The position numbers were made by a program, and so were the translations under genes. A stretch of 64,000 bases of DNA from Actinoalloteichus_B caeruleus (GTDB taxonomy: Bacteria; Actinomycetota; Actinomycetes; Mycobacteriales; Pseudonocardiaceae), in the NCBI RefSeq assembly GCF_000718005.1, contig NZ_JODV01000004.1, one strand, 5' to 3'. This document shows, piece by piece, positions 7,651-15,990 of the stretch; the stretch's first letter is position 1; the number at the start of each line of letters is the position of its first letter. The notes under the pieces are model-generated. The model was not told where the DNA came from and ran no database searches. It saw only the letters and a list, made by a program, of their open reading frames with translations.

Positions 7651-8904
7651 TCAGCGGTCGACGGAACGGCGCGAGTAGCCGCGCGCTCCCGGAGCGCAGG
7701 CCGCCAGGGCCGGCGCGAGGAAGCACACCACCGCGCACACCGCCAGGGTCGTCGACACCCCGCCCGCCGCCACGGCCGGGGTGATCAGCGCCAGGCCGAC
7801 CGGGGCCAGACCGTAGGAGAACAGGAAGTCCACGGAGGAGACCCGGGCCAGCAGTCGGGGTTCGACCTCGCGCTGGATGGCGGTGAACCACAGGACGTTG
7901 AACAGCTCGATGCCCACCCCCGCGAGGACGTAGGCGAGGACCACCGCCGCCGGCGGCGCCTCCAGCATCATCGCCAGCGGCGCGAAGCCGTAGAGACCCA
8001 GCCCGAACAGGGAGGCCCACCCCGGCGACCGGGGCCGCCACCTGGCGACGACGACCGCGAATCCCAGGGCTCCCAGCGTGTAGCCGGTGGTGGCGGCGAC
8101 CAGCACGAACTCGCCGTCGTAGTGGTCGCGGCTGACCAGGGGCAGGATCACGCCGGTCGCGGAGTAACCCGTGGCGATCACCGCCGAGAGCGCGGCGAGC
8201 CCGGCCAGGAACCACGGGTGCCGCCGCGCCTCCCGCAGGCCGTCGAGGAACTCACCCACGACGGAGGCGGACCTCCCCGCCTCCGCTCGGGCCGGGGGCG
8301 CGGAGGCGCCGGCGGGCGGCAGCAGCGCGGCCCCCAACCACATCAGCGCGGTGCCCAGGATGAGGGCCGACGTGTCCAGGAGGACCGCCAGCATCGCGGT
8401 CAGCCCCGGGGCGGCGAGGGTGGTGCCGCGCACAGCCAGGCTCATCGCCGCGTTCGCCCGCTGCCGGCGTTCCTCGACGACGACCTCGGCCGTCAGCGCC
8501 TGGTAGGCGGGCCGGCAGGCGCCCTGGCCGCAACCGACGACGGCGGCCGCGATCGCGGTGACCGTGGTCGACCACCCGAGGCCCACCACGACCAGGGGCG
8601 TGGCGGCGGTCGCGGCCAACCCGGACCAGAGCACGGTGGCGCGACGGGAATGCCGGTCGGCGAGCACACCGCCCACGGGGACGGCGGCGAGGAATCCGAC
8701 CGTTCGGGCGGCCAGGACCACGCCAAGCTGCCCGACGCCGAGCGTGCCGTCCACGACGGCGAACCCCAGGAGGAACGGCAGGGCCCAGGTGGCAAGGCCG
8801 GACAGTGTCGCGCCACACCAGAGCCGGAGGAAGGCGGGGTCCCGGCGGAGCGGGCGGCCCTGGTCGGGCGGCGGCGTGGGGTGTTCGGCCACGGGGGCGA
8901 CCAT
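7651..8904 (-). CDS. MFS efflux transporter (DHA3/EntS-like)
   Basis: A 417-residue major facilitator protein with about twelve hydrophobic segments and the motif A loop GGVLADRHSRR between the second and third. The pattern (FLRLWCGATLSGLATW at the start, PAYQALTAEVVVEERRQRANAAMSL, and VEPRLLARVSSVDFLFSYGLAPVG near the end) is that of the DHA3 group, which includes siderophore exporters such as EntS and macrolide exporters. The ATG at 8904 has a strong ribosome site (GAGGAG, about eight bases away); the frame is open further upstream but that part looks non-coding. A Fur/Zur-like box sits about 120 bases upstream, and a metal-chelate importer is the downstream neighbour, so export of a metallophore is a reasonable guess. 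Confidence 0.85.
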   Translation of the reverse strand: MVAPVAEHPTPPPDQGRPLRRDPAFLRLWCGATLSGLATWALPFLLGFAVVDGTLGVGQLGVVLAARTVGFLAAVPVGGVLADRHSRRATVLWSGLAATAATPLVVVGLGWSTTVTAIAAAVVGCGQGACRPAYQALTAEVVVEERRQRANAAMSLAVRGTTLAAPGLTAMLAVLLDTSALILGTALMWLGAALLPPAGASAPPARAEAGRSASVVGEFLDGLREARRHPWFLAGLAALSAVIATGYSATGVILPLVSRDHYDGEFVLVAATTGYTLGALGFAVVVARWRPRSPGWASLFGLGLYGFAPLAMMLEAPPAAVVLAYVLAGVGIELFNVLWFTAIQREVEPRLLARVSSVDFLFSYGLAPVGLALITPAVAAGGVSTTLAVCAVVCFLAPALAACAPGARGYSRRSVDR

Positions 8905-9328
8905 CGGTCTGCTCCTCGACTGTTGCGCGGTCGACGTGCGGCGCGGTCGGACCGAGGGCCCTGGACTCGTACCGGGTCGCCTCCCGGCGACGTTCCGGCG
9001 CTCGCGGGGACCACCAGCATACTGAAAACGATTATCGCTATCTGGGGCGGGCTTCCGCCCCGCGCCAACACCACCGATGACGTCACCCGACGGGGGACCC
9101 CGGAGCGGCACCCGGGGCAGGGCCTCACCCTCCCTCCGCGGTGGCCACCGGCCGGCAACCAACCGGCGCACCGACGGTGGCGAGCGGTCAGGACGAGGAG
9201 GAGAGCGCCGAGATTCGGAAAACGGGGTGCGCGCCCCTCGAACGGGAGCGAGGATCCCGGGGTGGATCCTCCTCGCGGCCCACCGGCCGGGCACTCCGGA
9301 TGGACGAACGCCGCACCGCTCCCCCAGC
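8905..9328. other. Promoter region of the MFS gene; otherwise no gene
   Basis: About 420 bases between the MFS start and the stop of the MarR-type gene. The only structure seen is the AT-rich box at 9023-9037; the rest is GC-rich without a supportable reading frame. Confidence 0.5.
9023..9037 (+). promoter_or_regulatory. Fur/Zur-like operator upstream of the MFS exporter
   Basis: TGAAAACGATTATCG differs from the actinobacterial Zur-type dyad TGAAAATGATTTTCA at three of fifteen positions. Its reverse complement begins GATAATCGTTTTCA, which resembles Fur boxes. It lies about 120 bases before the MFS start in an AT-rich island, where a repressor would cover the promoter. Whether iron or zinc is sensed cannot be told by eye. 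Confidence 0.5.
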
Positions 9329-9754
9329 TCAGGAACGGACGCACAACCGCCGCGCGAGCCCGTCCAACATCGCCAGCACCTCGGCCCGCGCCTCCACGTC
9401 GTCACCGCCGAGAGCGCGGTCGATGACGTGGTCGATCGGTGCCACCGGACGGCTCCGGCCCCACTCGCGGATGTTGGCCGAGGGCGCGACGAGCGTTCGC
9501 CTCCGGTCGGCCGGGTCCACGGTGGTCTCCAGCACCCCTTCGGCCCGGAACCGCGCCACCGCGCCCGAGACCTGGCTCTGGAGGAACCCGGTGCGCTCGG
9601 TGATGTCACCGATGGAACTGCCCGGGTGCTCGATCACGTCGAGAAGGATGGTGCGGGCACTGGCCGGCAGTCCGTGGAAGCCGCCCTCGGGAATGGCGTC
9701 CTCACCCAGTTTCATCAGCCTGCGCCCGAGTAGGTAGAGCACGAACCCGTCCAC
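9329..9754 (-). CDS. MarR family transcriptional regulator
   Basis: A 141-residue winged-helix protein: helix-turn-helix SSIGDITERTGFLQSQVSGAVARFRAEG (about residues 46-73) followed by the wing LETTVDPADRRRTLV, whose D-x-R pattern is a MarR hallmark. The helical ends would form the dimer interface. It diverges from an ABC exporter operon, with a pair of dyads in the 125-base gap, the usual arrangement for a repressor controlling itself and an exporter in response to a small ligand. The ATG at 9754 is used; a second ATG 13 codons later is possible. Confidence 0.85.
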   Translation of the reverse strand: MDGFVLYLLGRRLMKLGEDAIPEGGFHGLPASARTILLDVIEHPGSSIGDITERTGFLQSQVSGAVARFRAEGVLETTVDPADRRRTLVAPSANIREWGRSRPVAPIDHVIDRALGGDDVEARAEVLAMLDGLARRLCVRS

Positions 9755-9780
9755 GCGCTCACGCTACAACAGCCGACACT

Positions 9781-9808
9781 CATCACCGATGATGCATCAC
9801 TTGTGATG
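9781..9808. promoter_or_regulatory. Double dyad operator between marR and the ABC exporter
   Basis: Two adjacent inverted repeats: CATCA-N4-TGATG at 9781-9794 and the perfect CATCAC-TT-GTGATG at 9795-9808. They share the same half-site and sit midway between the divergent starts at 9754 and 9880, as expected for a dimeric MarR protein controlling both promoters. Confidence 0.65.
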
Positions 9809-9879
9809 TAACCTGTGCTGACCTTCCGACCGCCACCCACCACACGCGCGACCCGTCGCGCCCGACACGTGGAGACCGC

Positions 9880-11613
9880 GTGCTCATCGCGCTGCTCAGA
9901 GTCCACTTACGGCCCTACACCGGCCGACTCGGTCTACTCGTGCTGCTCCAGCTCGTCCAGACCGTCGCCACCCTCTACCTGCCCACGCTGAACGCCGACA
10001 TCATCGACAACGGCGTCATCCCCGGTGACCAGGGCCGCATCCTCACCGTCGGCGCCGTCATGATCGGCGCCACCATGCTCCAGGTCGCCTGCGCGGCCGG
10101 AGCCGTCTACCTCGGCGCCCACACCGCGATGTCCGTGGGCCGCGACATCCGCGCCGCCGTGTTCCACCGGACGCAGTCCTTCTCCAACCGCGAACTCGGC
10201 GAGTTCGGCGCCCCCTCGTTGATCACCCGCACCACCAACGACGTCCAACAGGTCCAGATGCTGGTCCTGATGACCTGCACGCTGATGGTCACCGCCCCCA
10301 TCATGTGCGTCGGCGGCATCGTGCTGGCCCTCAACCAGGACGTCCCGCTCTCCGGCCTGCTGGTGGCACTCGTACCGGCGCTCGGCCTGGTCGTCGTCGC
10401 CCTGGCCTCCCGGCTGCGCCCCCTCTTCCGCACGATGCAGGAGCGGATCGACGGCGTGAACCGGGTCCTGCGGGAACAGATCAACGGCCTCCAGGTCATC
10501 CGCGCCTTCGGCCGCGACGACCACGAACGGGACCGCTTCCGGACCGCCAACACCGCGCTCACCGACACCGCGCTGCGCATCGGCCGGCTGATCGCCGTGA
10601 TGTTCCCGCTGGTGATGCTCGTCGTCAACCTCGCCACCGTCGCCGTGACCTGGTTCGGCGCCGGCCGGATCGACAGCGGCGCCATGCAGGTCGGCGCGCT
10701 GGTGGCGTTCCTCAGCTACCTCATGCAGATCCTGATGGCGGTCATGATGGCGACCTTCATGTTCATGATGGTGCCGCGCGCCGAGGTCTGCGCCGACCGC
10801 ATCCAGGAGGTGCTGACCACCGAGGGCACCGTACGACCGCCCGAGGACCCGGTGCGGGAGCTCCCGGGAACCGGCGGCCTGGAACTGCGAGACGTCGAGT
10901 TCCGCTATCCCGGGGCCGAGGACCCGGTGCTCCGCGAGGTCAGCTTCCTCGCCAGCCCCGGGCAGACGACGGCCGTGATCGGCAGCACCGGGAGCGGCAA
11001 GAGCACCCTGCTGAGCCTCGTCCCACGCCTGGCCGACGTCAGCGGCGGCGCGGTGCTCGTCGACGACACCGACGTCCGCGACCTGGACCCGGCGCTGCTG
11101 GCCCGCACCGTCTCCGTGGTCCCCCAACGCCCCTACCTGTTCTCCGGGACCATCGCCAGCAACCTCCGGTACGGCAACCCGGACGCCACCGACGAGGAAC
11201 TGTGGCGGGCGCTGGAGATCGCGCAGGCCGCCGACTTCGTGCGCTCCCGGCCCGAAGGGCTGGAGGCCCCGGTCTCCCAGGGCGGGACGAACGTCTCCGG
11301 AGGACAACGACAACGCCTGGCCATCGCCAGGGCCGTGGTCCAACGCCCCGCCGTGTACCTGTTCGACGACTCCTTCTCCGCCCTCGACTACGCCACCGAC
11401 GCCAGGGTCCGGGCCGCGCTCGCCCAGGAGACCAGCGACCGGACCGTCGTCATCGTCGCCCAGCGGGTCAGCACCATCCGCGACGCCGACAAGATCCTCG
11501 TGCTGGAGGCCGGCCGCGTCGTCGGCTCGGGAACGCACACGGAACTCATGGCGGACAACGACGTCTACCGGGAGATCGTCCTCTCCCAGCTGACCGAGGA
11601 GGAGGCCGCGTGA
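9880..11613 (+). CDS. ABC exporter half-transporter, subunit with non-consensus Walker B
   Basis: A 577-residue half-transporter with an N-terminal six-helix ABC exporter domain (about 1-310) and a C-terminal nucleotide-binding domain. Walker A is GSTGSGKST, the signature NVSGGQRQR is canonical, but Walker B reads VYLFDDSFSALD, with aspartate where the catalytic glutamate normally stands. This is the pattern of heterodimeric exporters such as TM287/288 in which one ATP site is degenerate. It starts at GTG 9880 with GGAG five bases upstream and overlaps the next gene. Probably exports a drug, lipid or peptide under MarR-type control; substrate unknown. Confidence 0.9.
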   Translation: MLIALLRVHLRPYTGRLGLLVLLQLVQTVATLYLPTLNADIIDNGVIPGDQGRILTVGAVMIGATMLQVACAAGAVYLGAHTAMSVGRDIRAAVFHRTQSFSNRELGEFGAPSLITRTTNDVQQVQMLVLMTCTLMVTAPIMCVGGIVLALNQDVPLSGLLVALVPALGLVVVALASRLRPLFRTMQERIDGVNRVLREQINGLQVIRAFGRDDHERDRFRTANTALTDTALRIGRLIAVMFPLVMLVVNLATVAVTWFGAGRIDSGAMQVGALVAFLSYLMQILMAVMMATFMFMMVPRAEVCADRIQEVLTTEGTVRPPEDPVRELPGTGGLELRDVEFRYPGAEDPVLREVSFLASPGQTTAVIGSTGSGKSTLLSLVPRLADVSGGAVLVDDTDVRDLDPALLARTVSVVPQRPYLFSGTIASNLRYGNPDATDEELWRALEIAQAADFVRSRPEGLEAPVSQGGTNVSGGQRQRLAIARAVVQRPAVYLFDDSFSALDYATDARVRAALAQETSDRTVVIVAQRVSTIRDADKILVLEAGRVVGSGTHTELMADNDVYREIVLSQLTEEEAA

Positions 11614-13454
11614 GCGCCCGAACCACCAGCGAGGACCGGCCCGCACCCCAGAGCGCCGGCCGGCCCCCCAACGAGAAGTCCAGCGACTTCCTCGGCTCCG
11701 GGCGGCGGGTGCTCGGACTGCTGACCCGTGAGCGCACCGCGATGGTCGTGGTCCTCGTGCTGGCCCTGGCCAGCGTGGCGCTCAGCGTCGCGGGACCCCG
11801 CATCCTCGGCTACGCCACCGACCTCGTGGTCGACGGCGCCTTCGGACCCGACGCCACCGGAATCGACTTCGGCGCCCTCGGCACCGTCCTGCTGTGGGTG
11901 CTGGCCGTGTACGTGGCGTCGGCGGGCTTCGGGATCGTCCAGGGCCGGCTCACCAACGGCGCCGTCCAGCGCACCGCCGGCCGGCTGCGCCGCGACGCCC
12001 AGGCCAAACTCGCGCGACTGCCGCTGCGGCACTTCAACGGCCAGTCCCGGGGCGAGGTCCTCAGCCGGGTCACCAACGACATCGACAACGTCGCCCAGTC
12101 CCTCCAGCAGGTGCTCTCCCAGGTCATCGTCTCCCTGCTGACCCTGGTGGCGGTGCTGGCGATGATGTTCTCCATCTCCTGGCTGCTCGCGCTGATCGCC
12201 CTCCTCAGCATCCCGGCGGCGGTGCTGGTGACCGCCCTCATCGGCAAGCGGGCCCAGCCCGAGTTCGCCGAACAGTGGAAGAGCACCGGTGACCTCAACG
12301 GCCACGTCGAGGAGATGTACACCGGGCACGCGCTGGTGCGGGCCTTCGGCCGCCAGCGGGAGGCCGCCGAGGTCTTCGGCGAGCGCAACGAACGACTCTT
12401 CCGGTCGAGCTTCCGCGCCCAGTTCATCTCCGGCCTCATCCAGCCGAGCATGATGTTCGTGTCGAACCTGAACTACGTGCTGGTGGCGGTCGTCGGCGGC
12501 CTGCGGGTCACCTCAGGCCAGCTCACCATCGGCGACGTGCAGGCCTTCGTGCAGTACTCCCGCCAGTTCACCCAGCCGCTCACCCAGGTCGCGAGCATGG
12601 CCAACCTGGTGCAGTCCGGGGTGGCCTCCGCGGAACGGGTCTTCGACTTCCTCGACGCCGAGGAGGAGGAACCGGACCCCGCCGAGCCACACCGGCTGCC
12701 GACCGTGCGGGGCCGCGTCGAGTTCGAGCACGTCTCCTTCCGCTACGACCCGGAGAAGCCGCTGATCGAGGACCTGTCGCTCGTCGCCGAACCCGGGCAG
12801 ACGGTGGCGATCGTCGGCCCAACCGGGGCCGGCAAGAGCACCCTGGTGAACCTGCTGATGCGCTTCTACGAGGTCACCGGCGGCCGGATCACCCTCGACG
12901 GGGTCGACACCGCCACGATGACGCGGGCCGACGTGCGGGCCACCACCGGGATGGTCCTCCAGGACACCTGGCTGTTCGGCGGCACGATCGCCGAGAACAT
13001 CGCCTACGGCGCGAAGGACGCCACCCGGGAACAGGTCATCGCGGCGGCGAAGGCCGCCCACGTCGACCACTTCGCCCGCACCCTCCCCGAGGGCTACGAC
13101 ACCGTCATCGACGAGGAGGGCGGCGGGGTCAGCGCCGGCGAGAAGCAGCTGATCACCATCGCCAGGGCCTTCCTGGCCAACCCGTCGATCCTCGTCCTCG
13201 ACGAGGCGACCAGCTCGGTGGACACCCGCACCGAGGTGCTCATCCAGCGGGCGATGGCCGAGCTGCGCAGCGGCCGGACCGCCTTCGTCATCGCCCACCG
13301 CCTCTCCACCATCCGGGACGCCGACCGGATCGTGGTGATGGAGGAGGGCGCCATCGTCGAACAGGGCACCCACGACGAACTCCTCGCGGCGGGCGGCGCC
13401 TACGCCCGCCTCTACGCCGCGCAGTTCGAGCAGCCCGTCGTCGAGACCGGCTGA
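11610..13454 (+). CDS. ABC exporter half-transporter, partner subunit
   Basis: A 614-residue half-transporter starting at GTG 11610 (overlap GTGA with the previous stop). Residues about 1-45 are a polar extension, then comes the exporter membrane domain (to about 350) and the ATPase domain: Walker A GPTGAGKST, signature written VSAGEKQL instead of LSGGQ, and a consensus Walker B ILVLDEATSSVD. The altered signature pairs with the altered Walker B of its partner to form one weak and one competent ATP site, so the two genes make one heterodimer. A strong hairpin follows the stop. Confidence 0.9.
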   Translation: MSARTTSEDRPAPQSAGRPPNEKSSDFLGSGRRVLGLLTRERTAMVVVLVLALASVALSVAGPRILGYATDLVVDGAFGPDATGIDFGALGTVLLWVLAVYVASAGFGIVQGRLTNGAVQRTAGRLRRDAQAKLARLPLRHFNGQSRGEVLSRVTNDIDNVAQSLQQVLSQVIVSLLTLVAVLAMMFSISWLLALIALLSIPAAVLVTALIGKRAQPEFAEQWKSTGDLNGHVEEMYTGHALVRAFGRQREAAEVFGERNERLFRSSFRAQFISGLIQPSMMFVSNLNYVLVAVVGGLRVTSGQLTIGDVQAFVQYSRQFTQPLTQVASMANLVQSGVASAERVFDFLDAEEEEPDPAEPHRLPTVRGRVEFEHVSFRYDPEKPLIEDLSLVAEPGQTVAIVGPTGAGKSTLVNLLMRFYEVTGGRITLDGVDTATMTRADVRATTGMVLQDTWLFGGTIAENIAYGAKDATREQVIAAAKAAHVDHFARTLPEGYDTVIDEEGGGVSAGEKQLITIARAFLANPSILVLDEATSSVDTRTEVLIQRAMAELRSGRTAFVIAHRLSTIRDADRIVVMEEGAIVEQGTHDELLAAGGAYARLYAAQFEQPVVETG

Positions 13455-13468
13455 ACCGGAGGCCCCGG

Positions 13469-13505
13469 CGTTCCGGGCCTGGTGCGCCGCACCAGGCCCG
13501 GAACG
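13469..13505 (+). terminator. Long perfect hairpin after the ABC exporter operon
   Basis: An almost uninterrupted palindrome about 37 bases long, with arms beginning CGTTCCGGGCCTGG and ending CCAGGCCCGGAACG, starts 15 bases after the stop of the second exporter gene. A short T-containing run (GGTTTCCG) follows. A clear intrinsic-type terminator. Confidence 0.75.
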
Positions 13506-13611
13506 GTTTCCGCCCTCGAAACCGCGTCGACACCTCGGGCGCATCGCTCTTTCCGGCGGCGTTCGCGCCATCTCCTTGACCCCCCACCGCCGGTTTCGGT
13601 GGGATCGTCCG

Positions 13612-13899
13612 GTGCGAACACAGGTCGTGTACAAGATCACCTACCCCAACGGCAAGATCTACGTGGGTTCCGACGTGACCGGCACGGTGACCTACTTCGG
13701 AAGCGTCAACGACGAACTCGTGGCCGCCGACCACACACCGGAGCAGTTGCGCGATTTCACCGTGCGCAAGCAGGTCCTGTGGGAGTCGCCGACGGCGGAA
13801 CCTACCGAGGTCCGGGCGCGGGAACGCCAGTACATCGAAACGCTCCAGTCGAACAACCCCGACATCGGCTACAACCGCACCCCGAAGTTCCGGGGATGA
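13612..13899 (+). CDS. Small GIY-YIG domain protein
   Basis: A 95-residue protein if started at GTG 13612; a TTG 36 bases upstream would add a disordered dozen residues. The first strand VYKITYPNGKIYVG is the GIY-YIG signature region of nuclease domains, and the C-terminal RARERQYIETLQSNNPDIGYNRTP resembles the end of the domain, with a conserved Arg and Glu and the closing GYN. In the middle, TYFGSVNDEL and RKQVLWESP follow the family layout. It is a single minimal domain without a DNA-binding partner, so it may be a stand-alone nuclease or a non-catalytic adaptor. Tandem hairpins follow it. Confidence 0.7.
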   Translation: MRTQVVYKITYPNGKIYVGSDVTGTVTYFGSVNDELVAADHTPEQLRDFTVRKQVLWESPTAEPTEVRARERQYIETLQSNNPDIGYNRTPKFRG

Positions 13900-13940
13900 G
13901 GGCGGACCAAAGGCCGCCGGGGCCCGCCCCGAACCGCTGA

Positions 13941-13964
13941 CGACGGGGCGCCGGCGCCCCGTCG
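13941..13964. terminator. Perfect 24-base palindrome after the GIY-YIG gene
   Basis: CGACGGGGCGCC is followed directly by its exact reverse complement. About 40 bases after the GIY-YIG stop; probably a terminator arm that works in both directions. Confidence 0.6.
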
Positions 13965-13984
13965 ACCCGCTCCCGACCGGCACC

Positions 13985-14012
13985 GCACCGGGAAACCCGG
14001 GCTTCCCGGTGC
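13985..14012. terminator. Second hairpin downstream
   Basis: GCACCGGGAA and TTCCCGGTGC are perfect 10-base arms around an 8-base loop. Together with the palindrome at 13941 it separates the rightward GIY-YIG gene from the leftward membrane-protein gene. Confidence 0.55.
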
Positions 14013-14158
14013 CCGCCACACCAGGAACGAACGGGGATGTCGGAGTCGCCCCGCGATTCCGGCGGAACGCCGGCCTCCGACCCCGCACGGCTGGGTCGGC
14101 AGGGCCGGCAAGGTGGTGCCGTCACCACCACCAACCCGGTGGAAAGCGATCAGGACGT

Positions 14159-14458
14159 CTACTCCCGCACGCAGACCTGCGGGCCGAGCGATCGGAACCC
14201 CTCGTCACAGGGCGAGGAGTCGCCCCACACCGCCACGGTCAGCGGGATGATGAGCACCAGCAGGACGAGCGCCGGAACGCACCACAGCCACGTCCAACGG
14301 CGGAGGCAGGACCGCCGCTGGCAGTTGGGCGGCTCGAACAGGGTCATGCTGCCGCACGGGCAGATGACCCTCCTGCTCAACACCGGCACGAGGTGGGGGG
14401 AGCCTGGTCGGGAGAAATGCGGAGAGTTGCCACACCCGGACATGGGGGCTGGTGCCAT
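14159..14458 (-). CDS. Small cysteine-rich single-pass membrane protein, function unknown
   Basis: An open frame of 99 codons from 14458, or 94 from the ATG at 14443. The first half has a C-x-C pair (VICPCGSM) and further cysteines (PPNCQRRSC), a zinc-ribbon-like spacing. It is followed by one strong membrane segment, LWCVPALVLLVLIIPLTVAVWG, and a short tail with two more cysteines. Third codon positions in the membrane part are almost all G or C, as in real genes of this genome, which is the main support. No family recognised. It lies between terminator hairpins and the old end of CRISPR array 1, with no visible link to either. Confidence 0.5.
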   Translation of the reverse strand: MAPAPMSGCGNSPHFSRPGSPHLVPVLSRRVICPCGSMTLFEPPNCQRRSCLRRWTWLWCVPALVLLVLIIPLTVAVWGDSSPCDEGFRSLGPQVCVRE

Positions 14459-14627
14459 GCGGCCATGCCAGGACTGTAGGAGTGCCAGCTCGAATCACGC
14501 TCACGCAGCACAGAGTTCACCCTTTGGGGCTAGCAGCAGTCGGTGAACGTGCCCACCCGAACGGCGGCTGGTCGACGACGGGGCCCGATGCGTGAACTCG
14601 GCAGCCCCCCGGAAGCAGCCAACATCA

Positions 14628-15203
14628 CGAGCAGTCCCGCATGCGCGGGGAGACCGGCTGTCCGCACCGGCCGCCCCTGTGGACGAGGGAACCGCCCCGA
14701 GTGCGCGGGGAGGACGTCGAGGTGGTGGACCCGAACCAGCTTGGGCTCGGAACAGCCCCGCGTGCGCGGGGAGGACAGCGATTCGTTCAGCCGGATTTCC
14801 GACAGGAGCGGAACAGCCCCGCGTGCGCGGGGAGGACTCCGTACTGAGCGCCTTGACGGCGCGGATCTCAGGAACAGCCCCGCGTGCGCGGGGAGGACGA
14901 TTCGGGCTGGGACAGCCTGGCTCCGGGGAACGGAACAGCCCCGCGTGCGCGGGGAGGACCACCGGCAGGACATCGCCGAGCACCAGGCCTCGGGAACAGC
15001 CCCGCGTGCGCGGGGAGGACGAGCGACGCCCGTGCTCGGACGTCGTCGATGGTGGAACAGCCCCGCGTGCGCGGGGAGGACTCCCGATGACCGACATGCC
15101 CGTGCCCCTCGGTCGGAACAGCCCCGCGTGCGCGGGGAGGACGTCATCAGCTGGCGATGCATCTCGCCGGCGTCGGGAACAGCCCCGCGTGCGCGGGGAG
15201 GAC
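14628..15203 (-). CRISPR. CRISPR array 1 (type I-E repeat, 10 repeats, 9 spacers)
   Basis: Ten copies of a 28-base repeat at 14628, 14688, 14749, 14810, 14871, 14932, 14993, 15054, 15115 and 15176, spaced 61 bases (33-base spacers) except the first pair at 60. Read on the minus strand the repeat begins GTCCTCCCCGCG, contains the stem CCCCGCG-CA-CGCGGGG and ends GGGGCTGTTCC, a type I-E form. The two leftmost copies are mutated and the copies near the right-hand leader are identical, so transcription runs leftwards and the left end is the old end. Several spacers read through as plausible protein sequence. No cas gene adjoins this array; it should use the cas operon at 21.9-30.9 kb. Confidence 0.97.
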
Positions 15204-15275
15204 ACTTCCTGACCTGCGGCGTTAGGAGCGCCCACACCGATTCTCATTCACTTTGTTCCGTCACCATACGGGATG
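15204..15275 (-). promoter_or_regulatory. Leader of CRISPR array 1
   Basis: The flank on the + strand starts ACTTCCTGACCTGCGGCGTTAG and includes TCTCATTCACTTTG, closely matching the flanks of arrays 2 and 3. The shared block directly beside the youngest repeat identifies it as the leader and integration site. Nothing else is seen up to the next gene at 15474. Confidence 0.85.
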
Positions 15276-15473
15276 CTCCGGTTCCCTGAGCGCCGCCGAA
15301 CCGTCTCGACGAACCGGAAGCGCCTCGCAGGAGCACTCGTCATTGTCCGCATTGCCCCCTCCTGTCCCCTGCCTCCAACCCCGGGCGGAGCCGTCTGCCG
15401 AAGACGGAGCACTGGCGCCCATCCACCACCAGGACCTTGACCTCAAGCAATGTGGAACTCCTAGCGTTGTGGC

Positions 15474-15881
15474 ATGACTACTGGTTCGCCCCTGGAAGGC
15501 CTGTCGGAGAAGGCCGAGGACCGAGTTCTCTGGCTCGGCACCGTGACCCCCAGCAACCGGCCAGCACTCCGCCCCGTCTGGTTCGTCTACCTGGAGGAGA
15601 AACTCGTCGTCTTCAGTGAGCCGCACGCCGCCAAGGTGCGCCACCTGCTCGCGAATCCGGAGGTCGTGATGACCTTCCACTCGGACCCCAGCGCCGGGCA
15701 CATCCGTGTCGTCTCCGGCCGGGCCGAGGTAAGCCTCGACGGCCCGCCTCCGTCCTCGATCCCGGAATTCCTGGACAAGTACGAACACCTCTACCCCGCC
15801 ACTGGCTACACCCGTCACACCTTCGACGCGGCGCTCAGCGCCCGCATCACCATCACGCCCACCCACTCCTGGGGTTGGTAG
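15474..15881 (+). CDS. Pyridoxamine 5'-phosphate oxidase-fold (PPOX class) protein
   Basis: A 135-residue protein of the split-barrel flavin/F420-binding superfamily: VLWLGTVTPSNRPALRPVWFVYLEEKLVVFSEPHAAKVRHLLANPEVVMTF is the typical strand-turn-strand core with the cofactor-contacting serine and lysine positions. Length fits the single-domain F420- or FMN-binding class. Two further members of this fold are encoded at 18364 and 19457. Monocistronic, convergent with the VOC gene; ribosome site weak. Substrate and cofactor unknown. Confidence 0.85.
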   Translation: MTTGSPLEGLSEKAEDRVLWLGTVTPSNRPALRPVWFVYLEEKLVVFSEPHAAKVRHLLANPEVVMTFHSDPSAGHIRVVSGRAEVSLDGPPPSSIPEFLDKYEHLYPATGYTRHTFDAALSARITITPTHSWGW

Positions 15882-15990
15882 GTCAGACCGTGCGACCGGC
15901 GGGGTCGCCCAGGCAGGAACCGATCGCTCGCTAGGCGGCGTTGCTCGCGGCTGGGAGCTGGTGGCTGTGGGCGACACCGCCGCGACGGCC

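Noticed and set aside
14501..15289. Several overlapping open frames of 200-250 codons on both strands with a repeated PRTRGCS / GTAPRARGG motif
   Set aside because: They are translations through CRISPR array 1; the periodic peptide is the 28-base repeat read in successive frames. Similar false frames cross arrays 2 and 3.
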